A stretch of DNA of 5,785 nucleotides, taken from positions 1-5,785 of the forward strand of contig DAOVQI010000233.1 of NCBI GenBank assembly GCA_030628785.1, given 5' to 3'. Within the stretch, counting starts at the first letter, position 1, and the number at the start of each line of letters is the position of its first letter. The translations under genes and the position numbers were made by a program. This stretch comes from Bacteroidota bacterium. Its GTDB lineage: Bacteria > Bacteroidota > Bacteroidia > Bacteroidales > VadinHA17. This document shows, piece by piece, positions 1 through 5,752 of this stretch. Under the pieces are notes generated by a model. It was not told the origin of the DNA, searched no databases, and was given only the letters and a program-made list of their open reading frames with translations.

Positions 1-740
1 ATTGACAAAGCCAACATGCGGGCTGTTTTATCAAATGCTTCCTTCGCAATATTATCTCCTCTTTCAGCAGCTTCTGCAATTTTTTTTGAGGTTAAATCCT
101 CAAAATTGATTTTCCGCAATTCGCTTTTTTCCCTTCTTTCTCCCAGTAATTCCAGCACTGTTCTGCAAATACCCGTTGCAGATACATAATTTTCAAGGCA
201 TCCTTTACGACCACAGCCACAATCACGACCACCGGGAACCATAATAATATGTCCGATCTCTCCTGCAAAACCACTGTATCCATAAAGAACTTCCCCATTA
301 ATAACAATACCACTTCCCAAACCTGTACCCAGTGTATAAACAATAAAGTTTTTCATCTTTTTTGCGCCACCATAAATCATTTCTCCCATAGCAGTAGCAT
401 TTGCATCATTGGTTATAACTAAAGGAAATTCAAAATATTTTTCCATCATTTCTTTTAATGGAATAATTCCCTTCCAAGCTAAATTTGGTGCGTGCTCGAT
501 GGTACCACGGTAATAATTTGCATTGGGAGCACCAATTCCGATCCCCATTGGTTTAATCTGCTCCTTCAGGGTTGTCAGAGTCTCCTGAATGGTCTTGTGG
601 AGCACATCGATAAAATCATTTACATCAGGGAATTCTTTTGTACTCACATCATTCTCTGCCAGAATATTTCCTTCCCGGTCAACTATTCCTAAAACAGTAT
701 TGGTCGCTCCAATATCAATTCCTATCGCAATTTCTTTCAT
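1..740 (-). CDS. ROK family sugar kinase (glucokinase-like), 3' end cut by the window edge
   Basis: Predicted cytoplasmic ATP-dependent sugar kinase of the ROK family. The frame is open from the ATG at 740 to base 1, giving 246 residues; most ROK kinases have about 290-330, so the C-terminus lies outside. Visible motifs are the N-terminal phosphate loop DIGATNT (residues 9-15), TNDANA (110-115) with the probable catalytic base Asp112, the second glycine-rich nucleotide loop LGTGLGSG (137-144), and the ROK zinc site GEIGH (159-163 plus His164) with Cys174, Cys176 and Cys181 in CGCGRKGC. There is no N-terminal helix-turn-helix, so it is an enzyme rather than a ROK repressor. It starts 15 bp after the transporter stop, without a Shine-Dalgarno sequence, so the two are probably cotranscribed. 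Glucose is the likeliest substrate, but ROK members also act on mannose, fructose, allose or N-acetylated sugars, and sequence alone does not separate these. ROK kinase: very sure; substrate: unsure. Confidence 0.95.
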   Translation of the reverse strand, partial: MKEIAIGIDIGATNTVLGIVDREGNILAENDVSTKEFPDVNDFIDVLHKTIQETLTTLKEQIKPMGIGIGAPNANYYRGTIEHAPNLAWKGIIPLKEMMEKYFEFPLVITNDANATAMGEMIYGGAKKMKNFIVYTLGTGLGSGIVINGEVLYGYSGFAGEIGHIIMVPGGRDCGCGRKGCLENYVSATGICRTVLELLGERREKSELRKINFEDLTSKKIAEAAERGDNIAKEAFDKTARMLALS

Positions 741-755
741 TCGTTAATTTTTTTA

Positions 756-1922
756 TTATTTTATTTTTATAGTACGAAGTGCAACATAAGCAATGTATAA
801 CATTCCTGCCAGGGGCACTAATAAGCCAATGGTAATGTTAGAAACATCGGCAAGTTTTCCCATAATGAGTGGCAGGATGGCACCACCCACAATGGCGGTA
901 ACCATAAGCCCTGAGAGCTCATTTGTGCGTTCCGGCATACGATCTACCGTTATGGAAAAGATCAATGGAAAGATATTGGCAAAGCTCAACCCAATAAGCA
1001 AAATGCTAACAACAACAATTGCCTGAGGGCCTGCTAATAATCCAATAATTCCCAGAAAGGAAAAGAGTACCGTTGTAACCAGAAAAGATTTTGCCGACAT
1101 CCAGTTTAAAATTAACCCGCCTAAAAATCTTCCAATCATTAATGTAAAAAAGAACAAACCCGTTCCTGCTACCCCGAGGCTTTCAATATCAATACCGAAC
1201 TTTTCATTCAGGAACAACGGTATTCCGGAACTCACACATTGTTCTGCACCAACATAAATGAAAATACCAAGAACCATCATGGCTACATACCCATTCCCCA
1301 GGAGATTGAAACTAGAGGCAAATGTAACCGGACTTGCCCCTTCTTCCTTTTTCTCATCAATTTTCGTTAAACTAAGTATAATAAGAGTGATCAACAATGC
1401 TATGGAATATATGGGGAAAATAACCTCCCATCCGGCACCGAGCCATCTCGCAGCTATAACGGGGATGATCGGACCAGATAAAGACCCTATTGCTTTCACA
1501 AATTGTCCAAATGAGAGATTCCTTGAGTATTTTCCTTCCGGCGATACATCGCGCATTATTGGATTGCCCGCAACCTGAAGAATAGCTGCCCCACCACCTA
1601 ATAACAGAACCGCTAACAGAAAAAAAGCATACGATTCCAACCCTTTGAATATTGGAATAACAAGCCCTATAAGGGCAACAATCAAGCCCAAACCCAATAC
1701 ATGTTTTTTATTTTTCTTATCCTGATATATTCCCATTGGAATAGAAATAATAAAAAACATCATAAACCCAACAAACTGAATTAGGGTTGCCATAAAATTG
1801 GATAACTGAAAATGTTCTTTGGCCAGCCCGACAAAAGGTCCTACAGCATCTCCAAAGCCCATACATAAAAAGGCAAGAAAAACAGGAACGGATCTAAAAC
1901 TGTTAGTGCGTGTTGTGTTCAT
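756..1922 (-). CDS. MFS sugar transporter of the fucose/glucose-galactose (FHS) type
   Basis: Predicted 388-residue inner-membrane permease with about 12 hydrophobic segments, split by a charged central loop near residues 187-198 (TKIDEKKEEG). The first half resembles FucP/GluP-type carriers: a GFGDAVGP segment (22-29), then F-x-LS-x-F-x-A-x-L-x-Q (38-49) and IPMGI (61-65). The segment LQVAGNP (115-121) has Gln where E. coli FucP has its transport Glu135, which I take to favour a glucose/galactose-type over a fucose-type substrate. YVGAEQ (223-228) opens a helix of the second half and resembles the YVGAE segment common in these permeases. I chose the ATG at 1922. A TTG 33 bp upstream is in frame, but it forms part of the predicted -7 promoter box. 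The ROK kinase follows after 15 bp, so this is a transport-plus-phosphorylation pair, with the sugar probably entering by proton symport. The exact sugar is not shown by the sequence. Confidence 0.93.
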   Translation of the reverse strand: MNTTRTNSFRSVPVFLAFLCMGFGDAVGPFVGLAKEHFQLSNFMATLIQFVGFMMFFIISIPMGIYQDKKNKKHVLGLGLIVALIGLVIPIFKGLESYAFFLLAVLLLGGGAAILQVAGNPIMRDVSPEGKYSRNLSFGQFVKAIGSLSGPIIPVIAARWLGAGWEVIFPIYSIALLITLIILSLTKIDEKKEEGASPVTFASSFNLLGNGYVAMMVLGIFIYVGAEQCVSSGIPLFLNEKFGIDIESLGVAGTGLFFFTLMIGRFLGGLILNWMSAKSFLVTTVLFSFLGIIGLLAGPQAIVVVSILLIGLSFANIFPLIFSITVDRMPERTNELSGLMVTAIVGGAILPLIMGKLADVSNITIGLLVPLAGMLYIAYVALRTIKIK

Positions 1923-1952
1923 TTTAAAGTTGATTTTAATCCGCTTAATTGA

Positions 1953-1960
1953 CAAATGTA
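1953..1960 (-). promoter_or_regulatory. Bacteroidota-type -7 promoter box for the transporter-kinase operon
   Basis: On the minus strand this reads TACATTTG, an exact match to the Bacteroidota -7 consensus TAnnTTTG. It ends 30 bp before the transporter ATG. A TTG at 1985-1987 lies 24 bp upstream and could be the -33 element, although that spacing is a little longer than usual. Transcription would start near 1946, leaving a leader of roughly 24 nt. The box lies in the 99-bp gap after the lipoprotein gene, so the transporter and kinase can be expressed independently of it. Confidence 0.6.
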
Positions 1961-2021
1961 TAAAGATTTACGAATTAACTTTCCCAATTTTATCCTCAAT
2001 AGATTGAATTTTTCCAAAGAA

Positions 2022-3776
2022 TTACTTTTTATTTTTTGCTTCAATATCCCAGTCAATTTCCAGATCCCAATTCGCCCGTATATCTATTTCTTTCGAATAA
2101 AACAAGACTTTTTCCGGTTGGATCTTTTTAAGATAATTTCCGGTATCCCATATCCCGTTCTTATTTTTATCAAATATTACCTTCAGTTTATATTTCTTTG
2201 GATATAAATAGGTGAACTTGACTACCTTATCGTTTTCAATGTGTTCCTCTTTTAGTTTATTATTTTTTTCATCCAACAATTGAACAATCACCCCGGTTTC
2301 AACATTTTGAACCGATACAATTAAATTTCCATAAAAATCCATCTTTTTTGTTCTGAAGGGTATTATTACCGTGTCATTTTTAATACCATATATATCCTCA
2401 AAAGCCCCTGGTTCTATCCATATTTTATAGGAGGAGTTTTCTTCCCATGGAAGCCGTATCCAAAACTTCCGTATTCGGATTGAATCAATAAAAAAACGAT
2501 ACTCCTGTTCGATCTCAACTGTATCTTCAATTTCCAGGATATTTATCATCGATGTATCAATATTTAAAACAGGTGTCGGGCTTTCAATTAAAATATTGCC
2601 GTTTAAATCCAGCTTGCTGCCACGGGTTACATTAATACCCAGTTTTAAAAGCTGTTCTTCTTCCTCTGTTTCTTGTCTCCTTTTTCTTCTCGCTTTTACC
2701 GGCTTGGAATACCGTAGGGTTACCGTATCGGAATATGGTTTAAAAACACCCGTAGAATCCTTTACCGGATAAATTAGTTCTGCGGTAAGAACTTCAGCAT
2801 TGGCTATGGTCGAATCTTTAATCCAATAACTTATAGTATCTACATTCTGATAATCTTCCTTCAGATACCAATCATCTGGTGGAGAAAAATCAACCGGATT
2901 CACAATTAATTCAGTGGTCAGGGGCTTGTTAAAAATGAATATGATTTGATAAGAGCTGGGTCTTTCCGAGCTTTTCAAGTATTGTTCTTCCTCCTCTTCA
3001 GTGAATAAATAGAGTTTGATATTCGGGGGTTTTATTAATGCTTTTCCTGTTTGCGTTGTATCAACTCTTACCAATTCGGTCTTCTTTCCCATTCCAATAA
3101 ACAACAATGAGTCCATAAAAGCTATGGGTTCTCCCGCAAGATCAAATTTATAATTCAGATTCATATCTTTCAGCCCAATAACCCTGAACGTATCCGCTTT
3201 TATATTGTTTACCCTGAATTTCCCTTCGTCATCCGCTTTTGCTATGTAAGCAGGGAATTCTATAATTGGCGCCGAATCATTCAAATTTTCATACAACATG
3301 ACAAAAACATCTTCTTCCGGTTGAAGATCAAACGCCCGGATAATCGTTCCTGTCACTGAAAGAGAATCAATTGTGTTTCCGGTTGAAAATACAAATTCAA
3401 AATTTTCAATCGCGTTCCCTTCATTATTATCTACAATCGCATCAGAAAAATTAAAGGTATAAGTGGTATTTTCCCTGAGTTCATTATTTTTCAGATCAAT
3501 AACCAATGTTTTTCCTTTGGGGAGTATTTCAGGTTTTTCTACCAATGGGGGTGAAACAACAAGCTTCTGGTCCAATTCTTTTAACCGGAAAAATTCGTTA
3601 AAATTAATTTCAATTTTATCTCCTTCAAAATGTATTGAATAATTTTCCGGAATACTTTTTTTAACCCTTGGGGGGCTTATATCTTTCTCACCACCGGTTG
3701 GTGTCCCAACCCTGGCACACTGGAAATAAAGGAGGGCCAAAATAAGAAGGATTAATCCCTGTAATGCCTGTTTCAT
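2022..3776 (-). CDS. Big_5 (SbsA Ig-like) domain lipoprotein, function unknown
   Basis: Predicted 584-residue exported lipoprotein of a family widespread in Bacteroidota; no biochemical function is established. Residues 1-19 form a signal peptide with a hydrophobic core, ending at Cys20 as the lipidation site. The lipobox is unusual (Tyr17-Phe18-Gln19-Cys20), but the following ARVGTPTGGEKD-x-x-PP is characteristic of the family. Residues about 33-134 match an SbsA-type Ig-like domain, ending in FSTG. Residues about 139-225 and about 480-580 look like two beta-rich modules, each with a D-x-N-x-N-x3-D loop (Asp204-Asp212 and Asp536-Asp544). A basic then acidic linker (361-375) separates the middle and last parts. 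I chose the ATG at 3776; the codon before it is an in-frame TTG. It has its own predicted promoter and diverges from lgt. It probably sits in the outer or inner membrane facing the periplasm or the surface; Asp and Glu soon after the Cys do not settle which. Confidence 0.9.
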   Translation of the reverse strand: MKQALQGLILLILALLYFQCARVGTPTGGEKDISPPRVKKSIPENYSIHFEGDKIEINFNEFFRLKELDQKLVVSPPLVEKPEILPKGKTLVIDLKNNELRENTTYTFNFSDAIVDNNEGNAIENFEFVFSTGNTIDSLSVTGTIIRAFDLQPEEDVFVMLYENLNDSAPIIEFPAYIAKADDEGKFRVNNIKADTFRVIGLKDMNLNYKFDLAGEPIAFMDSLLFIGMGKKTELVRVDTTQTGKALIKPPNIKLYLFTEEEEEQYLKSSERPSSYQIIFIFNKPLTTELIVNPVDFSPPDDWYLKEDYQNVDTISYWIKDSTIANAEVLTAELIYPVKDSTGVFKPYSDTVTLRYSKPVKARRKRRQETEEEEQLLKLGINVTRGSKLDLNGNILIESPTPVLNIDTSMINILEIEDTVEIEQEYRFFIDSIRIRKFWIRLPWEENSSYKIWIEPGAFEDIYGIKNDTVIIPFRTKKMDFYGNLIVSVQNVETGVIVQLLDEKNNKLKEEHIENDKVVKFTYLYPKKYKLKVIFDKNKNGIWDTGNYLKKIQPEKVLFYSKEIDIRANWDLEIDWDIEAKNKK

Positions 3777-3806
3777 CAAGATTGTCGACCAAATTTTAAT
3801 AATCTA

Positions 3807-3814
3807 CAAACATA
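3807..3814 (-). promoter_or_regulatory. Bacteroidota-type -7 promoter box for the lipoprotein gene
   Basis: The minus strand reads TATGTTTG, an exact TAnnTTTG match, ending 30 bp before the ATG at 3776. That is the same distance as in the transporter promoter. No TTG is visible at the usual -33 distance, so only half of the promoter is supported. Confidence 0.5.
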
Positions 3815-3901
3815 CAAAGATTACCCGGTTAATTCATAAAATCATTACGCTTATTCTTAATGAAAAGTCAACGCTATTCAGGCATAGACATCCTTTAACC
3901 C

Positions 3902-3929
3902 GAAACTTGTAACCTGTAACCTGCAACTT
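3902..3929. repeat. Heptanucleotide tandem repeat, four degenerate units
   Basis: Four consecutive 7-bp units on the plus strand: GAAACTT (3902-3908), GTAACCT (3909-3915), GTAACCT (3916-3922) and GCAACTT (3923-3929). The two middle units are identical; the outer ones differ from them at two positions each. The array lies near the middle of the divergent gap, about 90 bp from the lipoprotein -7 box and about 70 bp from the lgt -7 box, so it does not overlap either predicted promoter. Its function is unknown. It may be a phylum-typical intergenic simple repeat. Confidence 0.75.
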
Positions 3930-3997
3930 AAGTCACCATTTGGATATGAACTTATAAATATGGAACAGTGACGATGCTTACATTAAGGATTATTTAG

Positions 3998-4005
3998 TAG
4001 CTTTG
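3998..4005 (+). promoter_or_regulatory. Bacteroidota-type -7 promoter box for lgt-gpmA
   Basis: TAGCTTTG is an exact match to TAnnTTTG and ends 21 bp before the ATG at 4027. No convincing TTG -33 element is seen 19-24 bp upstream. Transcription would begin near 4011, leaving a leader of about 16 nt with no Shine-Dalgarno sequence. If correct, the in-frame TTG at 4003 belongs to the promoter and cannot be the start codon. Confidence 0.55.
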
Positions 4006-4026
4006 GAATTTCAAAATTTTATTCAG

Positions 4027-4842
4027 ATGTTTTTAGATTATATTAACTGGGATGTAAATCCGGAAATTGTCAGAATTGGGAAATTTGCCATTCGCTGGTA
4101 CGGTTTATTATATGCTTCGGCATTCTTCTTTAGTTACCTGATTTTGTTTAAATTTTTTAAGAAAGAAAAAATATCCATTGAGGTACTCGATAAATTAGTT
4201 ATATATATGGCTCTGGGAACTATCATTGGGGCTCGTCTGGGACATTGCTTTTTTTATGAACCCTCGTGGTATTTAAGTAATCCCGTTGAAATTCTTAAAA
4301 TCTGGAAAGGTGGTCTTGCAAGTCACGGAACGGCTATAGGTATCCCTGTCGCAATGTTTCTATTCGTACGAAAAACAAAAATGCCTTTTCTGTGGACCCT
4401 TGACAGGGTCGTTGTGGTGGTGGCATTGTCGGCGCTTTTTATCCGCATTGGAAACCTGATGAATTCTGAAATATACGGAATCGAAACCAATCTTCCCTGG
4501 GGATTTATTTTCCTGCGAAATGGAGAAACCATTCCCAAACACCCTACACAGATATATGAAGGACTTTCGTATTTCCTGATCTTTGTCCTGTTATACTTCA
4601 TTTACATGAAAAATGGAGGAAAAGTCAGAAGTGGATTGTTAAGCAGTCTTTTTCTCATACTTGTTTTTACCGTTAGGTTTTTTATCGAATTCATCAAAGA
4701 AGACCAGGTAGGTTTTGAAGCCGGAATGACACTTAATATGGGACAATTATTAAGCATTCCGCTTGTTTTACTGGGATTTGTTTTTCTGGTATATTATTTA
4801 AAAAAGGGGAAATACCCTATGACTATTAACAAACCGAACTAA
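4027..4842 (+). CDS. lgt: Prolipoprotein diacylglyceryl transferase
   Basis: Polytopic inner-membrane enzyme that moves the diacylglyceryl group of phosphatidylglycerol onto the lipobox cysteine of prolipoproteins, the first step of lipoprotein maturation. From the ATG at 4027 it has 271 residues, typical for Lgt, with about seven membrane segments. Key residues line up with E. coli Lgt: Tyr25 in RWYG (E. coli Tyr26), His100 in SHGT (His103), Arg140, Asn143 and Glu148 in IRIGNLMNSE (Arg143, Asn146, Glu151), and Arg217 in VRFFIEF (probably Arg239). HPTQIYEG (172-179) is the conserved HP[ST]Q-x-YE motif. A longer form from TTG at 4003 would add eight residues; I reject it because that codon lies in the -7 promoter box and the protein begins at the usual place (MFLDYINWDVNPEI). 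The stop is 7 bp before gpmA, so the two should be cotranscribed. The divergent neighbour encodes a predicted lipoprotein, hence a potential substrate. Confidence 0.97.
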   Translation: MFLDYINWDVNPEIVRIGKFAIRWYGLLYASAFFFSYLILFKFFKKEKISIEVLDKLVIYMALGTIIGARLGHCFFYEPSWYLSNPVEILKIWKGGLASHGTAIGIPVAMFLFVRKTKMPFLWTLDRVVVVVALSALFIRIGNLMNSEIYGIETNLPWGFIFLRNGETIPKHPTQIYEGLSYFLIFVLLYFIYMKNGGKVRSGLLSSLFLILVFTVRFFIEFIKEDQVGFEAGMTLNMGQLLSIPLVLLGFVFLVYYLKKGKYPMTINKPN

Positions 4843-4849
4843 TCAGATC

Positions 4850-5599
4850 ATGTACAAGATCGTGTTATTACGGCACGGTGAAAGCATCTGGAACAAGGAA
4901 AACCGTTTTACCGGATGGACAGACGTTGACCTTACCGATAAGGGAAGAGAGGAAGCTGCTGAAGCCGGTAATGCGCTTAAAAATGAAGGTTTCGTTTTTG
5001 ATCTCGCATTTACATCTGTTCTGAAAAGAGCCAACAAAACACTGGAAATCACCCTTAAGGAAATGGGCCTTGAAAATATACCGGTTAAGAGATCCTGGCG
5101 ATTAAACGAGAGACATTATGGTGCACTTCAGGGTTTGAATAAATCAGAAACAGCTTCAAAACACGGAGAGGAACAGGTTCTTATCTGGCGCAGAAGTTAC
5201 AATATTGCTCCTCCAGCACTCGAGAAAAATGATGACAGGTTTCCGGGTAATGATCCATTGTATGACGATGTAAATGCAGAAAACCTGCCATTAACCGAAT
5301 GCCTGAAAGATACTGTCGAAAGGTTTTTACCCTATTGGTTCAACGAAGTTGTACCGGCCATTAAAAGCAATAGAAATATTATTATTGCCGCTCACGGTAA
5401 CAGCCTCAGGGCCCTGGTGAAACACCTGGATAATATTTCCGATGAGGAAATTCTGAAACTAAATATCCCCACCGGACTGCCTCTCATCTATGAATTGGAC
5501 GACTTTTTAAAACCCGTTAAGAGTTTTTACCTGGGTAATCCTGAAAAAGTTAAAAAAGCAATGGAAGCAGTGGCAAATCAGGGAAAGGTAAGGACTTAA
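4850..5599 (+). CDS. gpmA: 2,3-bisphosphoglycerate-dependent phosphoglycerate mutase
   Basis: Cytoplasmic glycolytic and gluconeogenic enzyme that interconverts 3-phosphoglycerate and 2-phosphoglycerate through a phosphohistidine intermediate primed by 2,3-bisphosphoglycerate. It has 249 residues, as in E. coli GpmA (about 250), and reads as a close full-length homologue. LLRHGES (6-12) carries the phosphorylated His9. Arg60 in LKRANKT, Glu87 in RLNERHYG (84-91, the general acid/base) and His182 in IIAAHGNSLRALVKHLD are all present. WRRSYNIAPP (113-122) and LNIPTGLPLIYE (204-215) are also typical of the cofactor-dependent mutase rather than of broader histidine phosphatases. The C-terminal VANQGK tail, which helps close the active site, is intact. 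The ATG at 4850 follows the lgt stop by 7 bp with no promoter box between, so it is probably the second gene of an lgt-gpmA operon. Nothing is odd in the protein. Confidence 0.98.
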   Translation: MYKIVLLRHGESIWNKENRFTGWTDVDLTDKGREEAAEAGNALKNEGFVFDLAFTSVLKRANKTLEITLKEMGLENIPVKRSWRLNERHYGALQGLNKSETASKHGEEQVLIWRRSYNIAPPALEKNDDRFPGNDPLYDDVNAENLPLTECLKDTVERFLPYWFNEVVPAIKSNRNIIIAAHGNSLRALVKHLDNISDEEILKLNIPTGLPLIYELDDFLKPVKSFYLGNPEKVKKAMEAVANQGKVRT

Positions 5600-5638
5600 A
5601 GAACATAGCTTCGCAAAGTAATTAAAAAGGTTAATACT

Positions 5639-5665
5639 ATTCAAATGAAACTACTAAATTTGAAT
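5639..5665. repeat. AT-rich inverted repeat, 8-bp arms
   Basis: ATTCAAAT at 5639-5646 is perfectly inverted as ATTTGAAT at 5658-5665, with an 11-nt loop between. A hairpin would be weak because each arm has only one G or C. It begins 40 bp after the gpmA stop and could mark the 3' end of the transcript, but no T run follows. The right arm overlaps the TAAATTTG box, so an operator role for an unseen downstream gene is an alternative. Confidence 0.4.
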
Positions 5666-5678
5666 GATTGTGGAATAA

Positions 5679-5698
5679 GGCTGAGGCTAAGGCTAAGG
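5679..5698. repeat. GGCTAA hexanucleotide tandem repeat
   Basis: Three 6-bp units GGCTGA (5679-5684), GGCTAA (5685-5690) and GGCTAA (5691-5696), plus the start of a fourth (GG). It runs directly into a purine-rich tract made mainly of A with scattered G. No coding frame runs through it. Function unknown. Confidence 0.75.
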
Positions 5699-5725
5699 AA
5701 AAAAAGAAAATAAAGAAGAATTATA

Positions 5726-5752
5726 TTAATCTAATTAACCTAATTGACCTAA
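5726..5752. repeat. TTAACCTAA nonanucleotide tandem repeat
   Basis: Three 9-bp units TTAATCTAA (5726-5734), TTAACCTAA (5735-5743) and TTGACCTAA (5744-5752), each one base from the consensus or identical to it, followed by a degraded partial unit TTTCTAA (5753-5759). It lies 27 bp after the hexanucleotide repeat. Function unknown. Confidence 0.75.

Larger units (their letters stand above)
3777..4026. other. Divergent intergenic region between the lipoprotein gene and lgt
   Basis: This 250-bp gap contains no credible gene; the longest short frames are around a dozen codons. It holds a -7 box facing each way (3807-3814 minus, 3998-4005 plus), the heptanucleotide repeat at 3902-3929, and a 6-bp inverted repeat TCATTA/TAATGA (3842-3847 and 3858-3863) that could be a weak operator or chance. 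I see no hairpin with a T tract that would act as a terminator. Confidence 0.7.

Noticed and set aside
92..692. Open frames on either strand inside the first 740 bases
   Set aside because: They lie in other frames of the ROK kinase, whose continuous frame and catalytic and zinc motifs account for the region.
1956..2207. Plus-strand open frame across the transporter-lipoprotein gap
   Set aside because: It is antisense to the end of the lipoprotein gene and its translation is a low-complexity hydrophobic string with no recognisable motif.
3777..3779. TTG one codon upstream as the start of the lipoprotein
   Set aside because: The ATG at 3776 is directly adjacent and gives the expected Met-Lys signal peptide start.
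3860..3898. Twelve-codon frame from ATG in the divergent gap
   Set aside because: Too short, with no ribosome-binding or promoter context of its own; probably chance.
4323..5052. Minus-strand open frames opposite lgt and gpmA
   Set aside because: They are antisense shadows of two well-conserved genes and show no domain features.
5606..5625. Possible rho-independent terminator after gpmA (CTTCGCAAAG)
   Set aside because: The stem would be only three base pairs and no T run follows.
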